From: PALSA-555 sp963821325
GTDB taxonomy: Bacteria; Actinomycetota; Acidimicrobiia; IMCC26256; PALSA-555
DNA length: 64,000 nt
NCBI GenBank assembly: GCA_963821325.1
Contig: CAWGDC010000002.1
Location: 310,001-374,000, forward strand
Reading direction: 5' to 3'
This document shows positions 52,738 to 61,639 of this stretch, in pieces. Both the position numbers and the translations under genes were made by a program. The notes below the pieces were generated by a model that was not told the DNA's origin, made no database searches, and was given only the letters and a program-made list of their open reading frames with translations. The stretch's first letter is position 1. Each line of letters starts with the position of its first letter.

Positions 52738-53361
52738 ATGACCGATGCCGCCACTCCGGTGGTCACCGTCACCGACGCCGCCCGCGAGCGCATCGTCGCC
52801 GTCCGGACCGGCGAGGCGGACGCGGACGCGCTCGCCCTCTGGATCGAGGTGAGCGGCGAGTCCGCGGGCGCGTTCCGCTACACGATGGAGCTGCGACCCG
52901 TCGCCGACGCCCGCGACGCCGACGTGGTCCAACGCCACGACGACCTGTCGGTCGTCATCGACGCCGACAGCGTCGAGCGTCTGACGGGCGCGACCCTCGA
53001 CTTCACCGGCGCGGGCATGGTGATGCAGAACCCGAACCGGCCCATCGCCACCGGCGCGGGTGACCGGCCGACGGCCGACCTCTCCGGCCCGGTCGCCCAG
53101 GCGGTCCTCACCGTCCTCGACGTCGAGATCAACCCGGCGATCGCGGCGCACGGCGGCCGAGCCGACCTGGTCGCCGTCGACGAGGGCGTCGCCTACGTGC
53201 GCATGTCGGGGGGCTGTCAGGGCTGCGGGCTCGCCGCGGTCACGCTCTCCCAGGGCATCGAGGTGGCCATCCTCGACGCGGTGCCGGAGGTGACGTCGGT
53301 CGTCGACGTCACCGACCACGCCGCCGGCGACAGTCCCTACTACGAGTCGGCGAAGAAGTAG
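52738..53361 (+). CDS. NfuA-like Fe-S carrier (HesB-like plus NifU C-terminal domain)
   Basis: 207 residues. The N-terminal half has the IscA/HesB fold without its cysteines (VTDAARERIVAVRTGEADAD); the C-terminal NifU domain has VYVRMSGGCQGCGLA-like VRMSGGCQGCGLAAVTLSQG with the CxxC that binds a [4Fe-4S] cluster. It delivers clusters to enzymes such as aconitase and radical SAM proteins; both occur nearby. Confidence 0.9.
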   Translation: MTDAATPVVTVTDAARERIVAVRTGEADADALALWIEVSGESAGAFRYTMELRPVADARDADVVQRHDDLSVVIDADSVERLTGATLDFTGAGMVMQNPNRPIATGAGDRPTADLSGPVAQAVLTVLDVEINPAIAAHGGRADLVAVDEGVAYVRMSGGCQGCGLAAVTLSQGIEVAILDAVPEVTSVVDVTDHAAGDSPYYESAKK

Positions 53362-53365
53362 CCGC

Positions 53366-54082
53366 TCAGGCGAACCGCTTGGCGTCCTGGGCCGCGTAGC
53401 GTGCCACGCGCCTGTCGGCCGCGGCGGTGGCGACCACCGCGTCGACGACCTCAGCGAAGCGGTTCCCGGGGATGGCGCACGTCATGTCCGTGGCCGCCAT
53501 CCCGGTGCGTACCCGGCTCAACGCGCATCCCACGCTCGCCGCCACCTCGCCGGCTTCCTTCGCGACGGCGACGACGTGGCACTGCGGCTTCGATTCGATG
53601 CGCAGCCCCGGCAGCGCGTCGGTGAGCACCATGAGCTGCTTGCCGTTCACCCGCAGCAGCACCACGTCCGGGTCGACCGGGGTCGCGGCGAGCGGCCCGT
53701 AGGTGACCGACCCGGGTCGGGTGTGCACCGTCGGGATCTGGGGGACCACCTCCATCGTCACCCACCCGGCGTCCAGCAGGGTGGCGATGTCGGAGTTGCC
53801 GGCGACCTCGTCGAGGGTCCGGAACCCATGCGTGACGCTGCCCACCGAGCAGTTCGCGTGGTCCGCCGCGACGGTCGAGAAGGTGCGGTCGAGCGCGTGG
53901 TTCCAGAAGACGCAGCCGGCCGGGACGCGGCCGGTGCGGCCGTCGTGCATCGGGGCGGGCATCGGCGCGTCGAAGGCGTCGATCCCGGCGGGTGCGTCGT
54001 CGTGGAACGTGATGGCGATCGGCGGGGTGGCGAGCACCAGCGCGTCGCGTAGTTCGTTCGCGAGGTGGGACCAGTCCGTCAT
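53366..54082 (-). CDS. DUF169 family protein
   Basis: 238 residues with conserved cysteines (GRVPAGCVFWNHALDRTFST, ADHANCSVGSVTHGFRTLDE, VGCALSRVRTGMAATDMTCA). This matches DUF169, seen in archaea and bacteria and often near sulfur or metal metabolism genes. The three to four Cys may hold a metal or cluster. Downstream of the cysteine desulfurase on the same strand. Confidence 0.8.
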   Translation of the reverse strand: MTDWSHLANELRDALVLATPPIAITFHDDAPAGIDAFDAPMPAPMHDGRTGRVPAGCVFWNHALDRTFSTVAADHANCSVGSVTHGFRTLDEVAGNSDIATLLDAGWVTMEVVPQIPTVHTRPGSVTYGPLAATPVDPDVVLLRVNGKQLMVLTDALPGLRIESKPQCHVVAVAKEAGEVAASVGCALSRVRTGMAATDMTCAIPGNRFAEVVDAVVATAAADRRVARYAAQDAKRFA

Positions 54083-54104
54083 GGGTGCACCCTATCGATC
54101 GAGG

Positions 54105-55259
54105 TCAGGTGTCGAGGCAGCCACCGCGGAGGGCGCGCATCTTGGCGACGACCTCCGGGAACGCGTCGGCGTACGCGTTGACGTCGTCGTCCGTGGTGCT
54201 CCATCCGACGCTCGGTCGCAGGGAGCGCTCGGCGTCGACGCCCATCGCAGTGAGCACGGGGGACGGCTCGAGCGCCTCCGAGGAGCAGGAGGACCCCGAG
54301 TGCACGGCGACGCCCCGTTGGTCGAGGCCGAGGAGCACCGGCTCGGCCTCGACGTCCTCGACGGTGAGGCACACGAGGTGGGGGAGGCGGTGGTCGGGGT
54401 CACCGAGCTGGGTGACGCCCGCCACGGCGCACGACGCGGCGACGAGCCGGTCCGTCTGGGTCCGGGCGACGGCCGCCTCGCGGGTGAGCCGACCGTCGGT
54501 GGCGAGCTCGACGGCAGCGGCGCCGAAGCCGACGATGGCCGGCACGTCCTCGATGCCGGCGCGCCGGGCCCGCTCCTGCGCCCCGCCGACCAGGAACGGG
54601 GGGACGCGCACGCCGCGGCGCACGAGCAGCGCGGCGGCACCCTTCGGGCCGCCCAGCTTGTGGGCGGTGACCGAGCAGAGATCGACGCCGAGCGCGGCGA
54701 AGTCGAGGGGGACGTGGCCCGCGGCGGCGCAGGCGTCGACGTGGAGCAGCACGCCCCGGGCCCGCGCCTCGGCGGCGAGCGCCGCGACCGCGGGCTGGAG
54801 CGTGCCGACCTCGTGGTTCGCGAGCTGGACGGTGACGAGCGCGGTGTCGGGCCGCACCGCCGCGAGGACCGCCTCGGCGGCGAAGCGGCCGAGGCGGTCC
54901 ACGCCGACGACCGTCACGTCGGCCTCCGCGCGTCCGCACGCCTCGAGGACGGCGGAGTGCTCGACCGCCGTGGTCACCACGTGGGGTCGCGTCCCGTCCG
55001 GCGCGCGGGCGACGGCGCCGTACACCGCGGCGTTGACCGCCTCTGTGCCCGTCGCGGTGAACACGACCTCGCGGGGTCGGGCACCGAGCAGCTCGGCGAC
55101 CGCCTCCCGGGCGTCCTCGACGGCGACCCGGGTGGCGCGCCCGTCGCTGTGCACCCGGCCCGGGTCGGCCGGGTGGCCGCGCAGGTAGGGGAGCATCGCC
55201 TCGAGCGCCGCCGGGCGCAGCGGCGAGGAGGAGGCGTGGTCGAGGTAGGCCCGGGGCAC
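54105..55259 (-). CDS. Cysteine desulfurase (NifS/IscS-like)
   Basis: 384 residues from the GTG at 55259 (VPRAYLDHASSSPLRPAALE). It shows the fold type I PLP features: EAVNAAVYGAVARAPDGTRP, HVDACAAAGHVPLDFAALGV, the PLP lysine in SVTAHKLGGPKGAAALLVRR, and the sulfur-carrying Cys in VHSGSSCSSEALEPSPVL. It supplies sulfur for Fe-S clusters or thio-modification. Downstream of the SufR-like regulator on the same strand. Confidence 0.92.
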   Translation of the reverse strand: MPRAYLDHASSSPLRPAALEAMLPYLRGHPADPGRVHSDGRATRVAVEDAREAVAELLGARPREVVFTATGTEAVNAAVYGAVARAPDGTRPHVVTTAVEHSAVLEACGRAEADVTVVGVDRLGRFAAEAVLAAVRPDTALVTVQLANHEVGTLQPAVAALAAEARARGVLLHVDACAAAGHVPLDFAALGVDLCSVTAHKLGGPKGAAALLVRRGVRVPPFLVGGAQERARRAGIEDVPAIVGFGAAAVELATDGRLTREAAVARTQTDRLVAASCAVAGVTQLGDPDHRLPHLVCLTVEDVEAEPVLLGLDQRGVAVHSGSSCSSEALEPSPVLTAMGVDAERSLRPSVGWSTTDDDVNAYADAFPEVVAKMRALRGGCLDT

Positions 55260-55267
55260 GGGCGAGC

Positions 55268-56029
55268 TCAGACCCGCGCCACGCAGTGGTCGCTGCCCTC
55301 GGGCCGGCTGGCCTCGAAGTGCGGGGAGGTCTCGCCGTAGAGGCCGGCGAGCATCCCCCGGATCATGCCCCGGTCGAGCGCGCACACGACATGCGGGTAG
55401 CGCGTCGCCGCGTCACCGAAGGGGCAGCATTCGGACACGATCGTGAAGTCGTCGCCGTCGGCTTCGGCCCGGGCGGCGAACCCGTGCGCGGTGAGGGCGT
55501 CGGCGACGGCGGCGACCGCGGTGCGCACCGAGCGGTGCCCGCTCCCGGGATCCATGCGCCGCGCCAGGTCGCGGCCGTAGTCGTAGCCGACCTGGTCGGC
55601 GAGCGCCTCGGCCGGGCCGGCGCCGAGGGCGTCGAGCGCGCCGGCGAGCAGGCTCGCCAGGACGCTGTCCTGGCGCAGCGGCACCGCGAGCGTGGTGGCG
55701 CCGGTCGCCCGGTACCGCTTCGACGGGCGGCCGGCCGGCCGTTCGCCGTCGGCGCGGGCGATCTCGACGTCGAGGTACCCACCACCGGTCAGCTTCTCCA
55801 GGTGGTGACGGGCCACGTTCGGGTGCAGCGCGAACCGCTCGGCCACGTCGGCGGTCGTGACCCCCTCGGGGGCGTCGCGGACCGCGAGGTAGATCTCGCG
55901 TCGGGTCGGGTCGCCGAACGCGTTCGTGACCGCCACGACGGCGGCGTTGAACTCGTCGGGGGTCAGCGCGCGCTGATCGGCAGCGCCCGCGGCGTCGCTG
56001 CGGGCCTGCCGTGCCGGCTCGTGAGCCAC
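55268..56029 (-). CDS. SufR-like Fe-S-sensing ArsR/DeoR-type transcriptional regulator
   Basis: 253 residues. Winged helix: TNAFGDPTRREIYLAVRDAP, VTTADVAERFALHPNVARHH, LEKLTGGGYLDVEIARADGE. C-terminal cysteines in TIVSECCPFGDAATRYPHVV, CALDRGMIRGMLAGLY and DHCVARV are laid out as in SufR, which binds a cluster and represses suf genes. The neighbour is a cysteine desulfurase, supporting this. GTG start, with a -10 7 nt upstream. Confidence 0.8.
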   Translation of the reverse strand: MAHEPARQARSDAAGAADQRALTPDEFNAAVVAVTNAFGDPTRREIYLAVRDAPEGVTTADVAERFALHPNVARHHLEKLTGGGYLDVEIARADGERPAGRPSKRYRATGATTLAVPLRQDSVLASLLAGALDALGAGPAEALADQVGYDYGRDLARRMDPGSGHRSVRTAVAAVADALTAHGFAARAEADGDDFTIVSECCPFGDAATRYPHVVCALDRGMIRGMLAGLYGETSPHFEASRPEGSDHCVARV

Positions 56030-56036
56030 GCCCGGT

Positions 56037-56042
56037 ATTCTA
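56037..56042 (-). promoter_or_regulatory. -10 element of the sufR-like gene
   Basis: Coding-strand TAGAAT, 7 nt before the GTG at 56029. An imperfect repeat CTAC-N8-GTAG starting at 56040 overlaps it and could be the regulator's own site. Confidence 0.45.
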
Positions 56043-56079
56043 CCTATGCCCGTAGTGGAAATCCCGTCCGTGAGGTCGC

Positions 56080-57224
56080 ATGCCCGACGACGCCCTGCTC
56101 ACCGGCGTGCTGCGCCGGATCGAGGATCCCGAGCTGGGATTCTCGATCGTCGAGCTCGGGATGCTCGCCGGCGTCGAGCGCCACGACGGCCGGGTGCAGG
56201 TCCGCCTCGCGCTCCCCCTCCCCGAGGACAGCTGGCCGCCCGACGAGCTCGAGGCCCGGATCCGGGCCGCGCTGCTCGCCGAGCCCGGCGTGGACGCGGT
56301 CGCCTTCGAGCGGCGAGCGATGGACGAGCGGGAGGTGGCCCGCGCCGCCGGGGTGCTGCGGGGCGACCCGCCGCCGAACCCGCTCGCGGTCGTCGACGCC
56401 GCGACCGAGCCGCCGCCGCGCCCCCGCGCCGCAACCCGTTCACCGACGCCACCACCCGGGTGCTCGCGGTCGCGTCCGGGAAGGGTGGGGTGGGCAAGTC
56501 GTCGGTGAGCGCCAACCTGGCCGTCGCGCTCGCGGCGCGTGGCCACCGGGTCGGGGTCCTCGACGCGGACGTGTGGGGCTTCTCGCTGCCGCGCATGCTC
56601 GGCGTCGACCACCCGCCGGGGCTCATCGACGACGTGATCGTCCCGCCGCGGGCGTACGGCGTGCAGCTCGTCTCGATGGGGTTCTTCGCCCGCGACGACC
56701 AGGCGGTGATCTGGCGCGGACCGATGCTGCACAAGGCGCTCGAGCAGTTCATCACCGACGTGCACTGGGCGGCGCTCGACACGCTGGTTGTCGACCTCCC
56801 GCCCGGCACGGGCGACGTCGCGCTGTCCATGGCCCAGCTCCTGCCCCGCGCCGAGGTCGTGATCGTGACCACTCCGCAGCCGGCGGCGCAGCGGGTCGCG
56901 CAGCGCAGCGCGGCGATGGCCGAGCGGGTGAACCTGCCGGTGATCGGCGTCGTGGAGAACATGTCGTGGTTCACCGGTGACGACGGCACCCGCTATGAGC
57001 TCTTCGGCGCCGGCGGGGGACAGGTCCTCGCCGACCAGGTCGGGGTCCCCCTCCTCGCGCAGGTGCCCCTCGTGCCCGCCCTGCGCGCCGGCGGCGACGT
57101 CGGGCGCCCCATCGTCGTCGCCGAGCCCGACGGTGACGCCGCCCGAGCGTTCGTCGAGCTCGCGGCCCGCCTCGACGACCTCGCCCCCCGTCGGGTGCAC
57201 CATCCCGAGCTGCGCATCTCCTGA
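56080..57224 (+). CDS. Mrp/ApbC-type Fe-S carrier P-loop ATPase, one frameshift
   Basis: About 381 residues. N-terminal MIP18/DUF59 domain (RRIEDPELGFSIVELGMLAG), then near 56430 the frame changes to the ATPase: LAVASGKGGVGKSSVSANLA (deviant Walker A), VLDADVWGFSLPRMLGVDHP, TLVVDLPPGTGDVALSMAQL, VIGVVENMSWFTGDDGTRYE. The CxxC that follows ENMS in many Mrp proteins is absent here, as I recall for actinobacterial members. It loads or moves Fe-S clusters. Confidence 0.88.
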
Positions 57225-57272
57225 GCGCCGGCCCGGCCGTGGCCGGCTGGTGCCCGGCCGGCGACCCCGACG

Positions 57273-57278
57273 TAAGGT
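57273..57278 (+). promoter_or_regulatory. -10 element of the DUF3107 gene
   Basis: TAAGGT, 6 nt before the ATG at 57285; leaderless type. Confidence 0.45.
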
Positions 57279-57284
57279 CCCCGC

Positions 57285-57515
57285 ATGGACGTACGCATCG
57301 GCGTGTTGCACTGCCCGAAGGAGCTCACCCTCGAGGTCGACACCGACGCCGCGGCGCTCGAGAAGCTGGTGAACGACGCGCTGCACACCGACGGCGGGGT
57401 GCTCTGGCTCACCGACGAGCACGGCCGGCGCATCGGTGTGCCCGCCGAGCGGCTCGCCTACGTCGAGCTCGCCGACGACGCGGCCGCGAAGCGGGTCGGG
57501 TTCGGGCCCGGCTGA
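57285..57515 (+). CDS. DUF3107 family protein
   Basis: 76 residues. DVRIGVLHCPKELTLEVDTD, DGGVLWLTDEHGRRIGVPAE and RLAYVELADDAAAKRVGFGP match DUF3107, a small protein found widely in actinobacteria. Function unknown. 4 bp before the ArsA-like pair. Confidence 0.88.
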   Translation: MDVRIGVLHCPKELTLEVDTDAAALEKLVNDALHTDGGVLWLTDEHGRRIGVPAERLAYVELADDAAAKRVGFGPG

Positions 57516-57519
57516 CCTC

Positions 57520-58491
57520 GTGACCGCGCCCGCCGGCGCGGGCTTCTTGGACCGCCGGCTCCTCTTCTTCAGCGGCAAGGGCGGGGTCGGCAAGAGCACG
57601 GTCACCGCGGCGACCGCGCTGCTCGCCGCCGAGCGGGGCCGCCGGGTGCTGCTCGTCGAGGTCGACGCGAAGGGGAACCTGACCGCGCTGTTCGAGCAGC
57701 CGCCGGTCGGGTTCCAGCCCCGCGAGGTGTACCCCGGCGTCTTCGCGATGCAGATGCGCACCGAGGACGCGCTGCGCGAGTACCTCCGGCTGCAGCTCCG
57801 CGTCCCGGTGCTCGCCCGGGTCGGGCCGCTCGCCCGCGTCCTCGACTTCGTCGCCAGCGCCGCCCCCGGCGTCCGGGAGATCCTCACCGTCGGCAAGGTG
57901 TGCTCGGAGGTCCGCGAATCGCAGGACGGTCGAGCCGACTGGGACCTCGTCGTGGTCGACGCGGCCGCGACGGGCCACATCGTCTCCCAGCTCGACTCGC
58001 CGCGCGCCATCCAGGAGCTCGTCGCCGTCGGCCCGGTCCGCCAGCAGACCGAGTGGATGCTCGAGCTGCTCTCCGACCCGGCGACCACCGCGCTCCACGT
58101 GGTCACCACCCCCGAGGAGATGCCGGTCAACGAGACGATCGAGCTGGTGCAGCGGGCCCGCACCGAGCTGACCGTCCCGTTCGGGTCGGTCATCGTGAAC
58201 CGCGTGTTGCCCGAGCCGTTCACCCGCGCCGACGAGCCCGTCTTCGACGCGCTGCTCGGCGGGCCGGCCCGCGACGTCCTCGACGCCGAGGTCGGCTCCG
58301 GCAGCGGCGCGGTGCTCGAGGCGACCCGGCTCGCCGTGTCGATGCGCCGGTCTCGCGCGACGCACCTCACCCGGCTGCGGGCCGTGCTCGACGTCCCACT
58401 CGTGTACCTCCCCTACCTGTTCGTCCGCGACCACGGGCTGCGCGTCACCCGGATGGTCGCCGAGCACCTCGCGGCGGAGCTCGGCCTGTGA
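57520..58491 (+). CDS. ArsA-like ATPase 1
   Basis: 323 residues. FFSGKGGVGKSTVTAATALL is the ArsA/Get3 deviant Walker A with signature Lys, LVEVDAKGNLTALFEQPPVG the switch region, and DLVVVDAAATGHIVSQLDSP the DTAPTGH-like motif (here D-A-A-A-T-G-H). It is not an arsenic pump by context; it resembles the paired anion-transporting-type ATPases (BagA/BagB) of mycobacteria. Its stop overlaps the next start. Confidence 0.88.
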   Translation: MTAPAGAGFLDRRLLFFSGKGGVGKSTVTAATALLAAERGRRVLLVEVDAKGNLTALFEQPPVGFQPREVYPGVFAMQMRTEDALREYLRLQLRVPVLARVGPLARVLDFVASAAPGVREILTVGKVCSEVRESQDGRADWDLVVVDAAATGHIVSQLDSPRAIQELVAVGPVRQQTEWMLELLSDPATTALHVVTTPEEMPVNETIELVQRARTELTVPFGSVIVNRVLPEPFTRADEPVFDALLGGPARDVLDAEVGSGSGAVLEATRLAVSMRRSRATHLTRLRAVLDVPLVYLPYLFVRDHGLRVTRMVAEHLAAELGL

Positions 58492-59675
58492 CGTCGTCGA
58501 GCCTCGAGCCGCTGCTCGCGTCCCGCGAGATCGTCGTGTTCTGCGGGTCGGGTGGGGTCGGCAAGACGACGACCGCCGCCGCCGCGGCGCTCGCCGCGGC
58601 CACCGAGCTCGGGGGTCGGGTGCTCGTGCTGACCATCGACCCGGCGCGGCGCCTCGCCGACGCGTTGGGTCTCGAGGCCATCGGGAACGTCGAGCGTCGG
58701 GTGCCCGACGAGGCGCTGCGCGCCGCGGGGCTCGAACCACGCGGGGAGCTCTTCGCCGCGATGCTCGACACGAAGGCCTCGTGGGACGACCTGGTGCTGC
58801 GCCACGCGCCCGACGAGGAGACCGCGTACCGGGTGCTCGGCAACAGCCTGTACCAGAACATCACCGCCCGGTTCGTGCAGAGCCACGACTACATCGCGAT
58901 GGAGCGGCTCTACGACCTGCACACCAACGGGCGCTACGACCTGATCGTCGTGGACACGCCACCGACCCGCAACGCCATCGACTTCCTCGAGGCGCCCAGC
59001 CGGATGGCGGAGTTCTTCGGCGGCCGGCTGCTGCGCTGGCTGACCGTCCCGTACCGGCTGACCGGCCGGCGCGGCGCCCGGATGATGAACGTCGCCAGCC
59101 GGCCCTTCTACCAGCTGGCCGACCGGGTGCTCGGCAGCCAGCTGCTGCAGGACATCGCCGAGTTCTTCTTGAACTTCCAGAGCATGTACGACGGGTTCGT
59201 GGCCCGCGCCGAGGCGGTCGAGCGGCTCTTGCACGACCGGCGCACCAGCTTCGCGGTGGTGACCACGCTCGAGGGGGCGCCGCTGCGGGAGGCCGAGCTG
59301 TTCGTCCACGAGCTCGGGAAGCGGCACCTGTCGCTCGGGGCGCTGGTGCTGAACCGGGTGCTGCCCCCGTACCTGACCTCCGCGGAGGGGCAGCGGGCCG
59401 CGACGGCCCTCGCCGAGCATCCCGCCGACGTCGCGAAGGCGCTCGTCGGGGTGGGCGACGCGACGTTCGACGACCCGGAGCGCACCGCCCGGGTCCTCGC
59501 CACCGCCGCGGCGACGTACCGGGACTACAGCGTCGTCGCGGCGCGGGAGCGGGAGCTGCGGGCCGAGCTCGCCCGGGTGCCCGACGTACTCGCCACCGTC
59601 CCCGCCCTCCCCGACGAGGTGCACGATCTGGCGGGGCTGGCGAGGATCGGCCGGGCGTTGCTGGCGACTCCGTAA
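58488..59675 (+). CDS. ArsA-like ATPase 2
   Basis: 395 residues. VVFCGSGGVGKTTTAAAAAL has the P-loop, but the first signature Lys of GKGGVGK is Ser. LTIDPARRLADALGLEAIGN and DLIVVDTPPTRNAIDFLEAP follow. This asymmetry with ATPase 1 suggests a heterodimer with different nucleotide sites. Both are probably cytosolic; cargo unknown. Confidence 0.88.
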   Translation: MTSSSLEPLLASREIVVFCGSGGVGKTTTAAAAALAAATELGGRVLVLTIDPARRLADALGLEAIGNVERRVPDEALRAAGLEPRGELFAAMLDTKASWDDLVLRHAPDEETAYRVLGNSLYQNITARFVQSHDYIAMERLYDLHTNGRYDLIVVDTPPTRNAIDFLEAPSRMAEFFGGRLLRWLTVPYRLTGRRGARMMNVASRPFYQLADRVLGSQLLQDIAEFFLNFQSMYDGFVARAEAVERLLHDRRTSFAVVTTLEGAPLREAELFVHELGKRHLSLGALVLNRVLPPYLTSAEGQRAATALAEHPADVAKALVGVGDATFDDPERTARVLATAAATYRDYSVVAARERELRAELARVPDVLATVPALPDEVHDLAGLARIGRALLATP

Positions 59676-59678
59676 CCT
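59673..59678 (+). promoter_or_regulatory. -10 element of the PdtaS-like kinase gene
   Basis: TAACCT, 6 nt before the ATG at 59685, overlapping the TAA stop of ATPase 2. Confidence 0.4.
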
Positions 59679-59684
59679 GGCCGT

Positions 59685-61173
59685 ATGGCGGTCGGGCTCT
59701 ACGAGCTCGCGCAGGGCAACACGGCGCTGCGCGGCGACGCGTTGCGGCATCTGCAGCGGCTCGTGGCGTCCTGGCAGCCGCTCGCCGACCTGTGCTTCGC
59801 CGACCTGCTCGCGCTCGCGCCGGCCGACGGTGACGAGGGCCACCGGTTCGTGGTCCTGGCGCACGTCCGGCCGGTGACCGGCCAGACGCTCTACCCGGCG
59901 GAACTCGTCGGCACTGTCGTCCAGGAGGTGGAACGGCCGCTCGTGGCGCGGGCCTGGCGGACCCACGAGATCGTCGGCGGCGACGCCACGGTGATCGGCT
60001 CCCCCGAGCGGGCCCGCACCCAGTGCATCCCGCTCGAGCTGCGCGGCGACACGATCGCCATCGTGAGTCGGGAGGCGCCGACGACGTCCGGTCGACGCCA
60101 GGGCGAGCTCGAACGCGTCTACCTCGACACGTTCGGCCGCTTCGCCCGCATGATGACCGAGGGGTCGTTCCCGTTCGCCCGGGACGAGGTGGCGTCCGAG
60201 GAGGCGCCGCGCGTCGCCGACGGGGTGATCCTCCTCGACGACCAGCTGCGCATCAAGTTCACGAGCCCGAACGCGATCAGCTCGCTGCACCGGATGGGCA
60301 TCCACAACTACACGCCCGGTCTGCAGCTCGGGGAGATCGGCTTCGATCAGGACGCGGCCGACGCGGCGTCACGCCTGCAGGTGCCGATCACCGAGGAGAT
60401 CGAGCGGGGCGAGACCTCGGTGCTCATCCAGGCCATCCCGCTCCTCGAGCACCGCCGCTCGACGGGGGCGATGATCTTGGTGCGCGACGTCACCGACCTG
60501 CGGCGCCGCGACCGGATCCTGCTGTCGAAGGACGCGACGATCCGCGAGATCCACCACCGGGTGAAGAACAACCTGCAGACCATCGCCGCGTTGCTGCGCC
60601 TGCAGGGCCGCCGGCTGCACTCAACCGAGGCGCAGGAGGCGATCCAGGAATCGGAGCGCCGGATCCGCTCGATCGCGATCGTGCACGAGACGCTGTCCCG
60701 CGAATCCGCGGACGTGGTCAACTTCGCGGACATCGTCGGGCCGCTCGTGCGGGTCGTCGAGGAGAGCGTGTCGACTCCCGAGCTGCGGCTGCACTTCGAC
60801 GTCGAGGGCGACGCCGGGCAGCTCCCCGGCGACATCGCCACGCCGCTGGCCGTCGCGTTGAACGAGCTGATGCAGAACGCGGTCGACCACGCGTTCCCCG
60901 ACCGACGAGAGCGGCCCGGCGGAAGGCCACGTGCGTGTCGAGCTGGCCCGCCGCGACGGGGAGCTCGCCATCGAGGTGGTCGACGACGGCGTCGGTCTCC
61001 CGGCCGACTTCTCGTTGGAGTCGTCGCGGGGCCTCGGGCTCTCGATCGTGCAGGGGCTGGTGACGAGCGAGCTGGGCGGCTCGATCGAGATGCGCGACGA
61101 CGGCGGGACGCGGGTCAGCCTGCGGGTGCCGCTGGAGCCGACCGCCGGGCTGCAGGTCGGCGCGCTGAGCTGA
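59685..61173 (+). CDS. pdtaS: PdtaS-like sensor histidine kinase (HisKA_2), one frameshift
   Basis: About 495 residues. A GAF-like N-terminal domain, a PAS-like domain (ADGVILLDDQLRIKFTSPNA), and the HWE/HisKA_2 dimer domain IHHRVKNNLQTIAALLRLQ with the phospho-His. N box ALNELMQNAVDHAFPD, then a frame change near 60903; G boxes VVDDGVGLPADFS and GLGLSIVQGLVTSELGGS are in the other frame. No membrane helix. In mycobacteria PdtaS acts with PdtaR, an ANTAR regulator of translation; PdtaR is not in the window. Convergent with whiB, an arrangement shared with mycobacterial whiB1. Confidence 0.88.
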
Positions 61174-61464
61174 TCAGGCGGTGGCGCGCTGGCGGGCCAC
61201 CCAGGCTTTGCGGAGCTTGCGGCGCTCCTCCTCGGTGGTGCCCCCCCAGATGCCGGCCTCCTGGTTGGTGGCCAGCGCGAACTCGAGGCACTCGTCGGTC
61301 ACGCCGCAGGCGGTGCAGATGCGGCGGGCCGTCTCGATCTGCTCGAGCGCCGGGCCGGTGGTCCCGATCGGGAAGAAGACGTCGGGGTCCGAGTCCCGAC
61401 ACGCCGACCGGCCCCGCCAAGCCTCGGCGTCCCAGTCGTGGGTGCGGATCCAGGTGAGCGCCAC
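61174..61464 (-). CDS. whiB: WhiB family Fe-S transcription factor
   Basis: 96 residues. Cluster cysteines at 22, 50, 53 and 59 (SACRDSDPDVFFP; ICTACGVTDECLEFAL), the turn GIWGGTTEEERRKLRK, and a basic tail. It binds a [4Fe-4S] cluster and region 4 of the main sigma factor. The convergent neighbour PdtaS and the FFPIGTTGPALEQI segment make it WhiB1-like. The GTG at 61464 follows a leader of about 100 nt. Confidence 0.93.
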   Translation of the reverse strand: MALTWIRTHDWDAEAWRGRSACRDSDPDVFFPIGTTGPALEQIETARRICTACGVTDECLEFALATNQEAGIWGGTTEEERRKLRKAWVARQRATA

Positions 61465-61569
61465 TCGTACCTCTCGCGTGTCTTGGCCGGCCGTGTCGGG
61501 ACGGGCTCCGCTGCCGGGCCGGCGGCTCCGGTGCGTCCGTCCGTGGGCTCTCGCCCGCCGGGGCCACGC

Positions 61570-61598
61570 AGCGTAGATCCGAGAAGCGTTCTCCACAA
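61570..61598 (-). promoter_or_regulatory. Promoter of whiB (-35 and -10)
   Basis: Coding-strand TTGTGG (61593-61598), 17-bp spacer, TACGCT (61570-61575). A well-spaced SigA-type promoter, giving a 5' leader of about 100 nt. One of the few units here with a real 5' UTR. Confidence 0.55.
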
Positions 61599-61603
61599 GG
61601 CCT

Positions 61604-61632
61604 CTGACCTGGGGTTTCGCGTGTCGTACGCT
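61604..61632 (+). promoter_or_regulatory. Promoter of the glycerophosphodiesterase gene
   Basis: CTGACC (61604-61609), 17-bp spacer, TACGCT (61627-61632), then 7 nt to the GTG at 61640; leaderless. It lies back to back with the whiB promoter. Confidence 0.5.
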
Positions 61633-61639
61633 GCGCGCG

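Noticed and set aside
57520..59675. Arsenite efflux operon
   Set aside because: ArsA-like ATPases are present, but no arsB, arsC or arsD is nearby; the pair matches the actinobacterial paired ATPases better.
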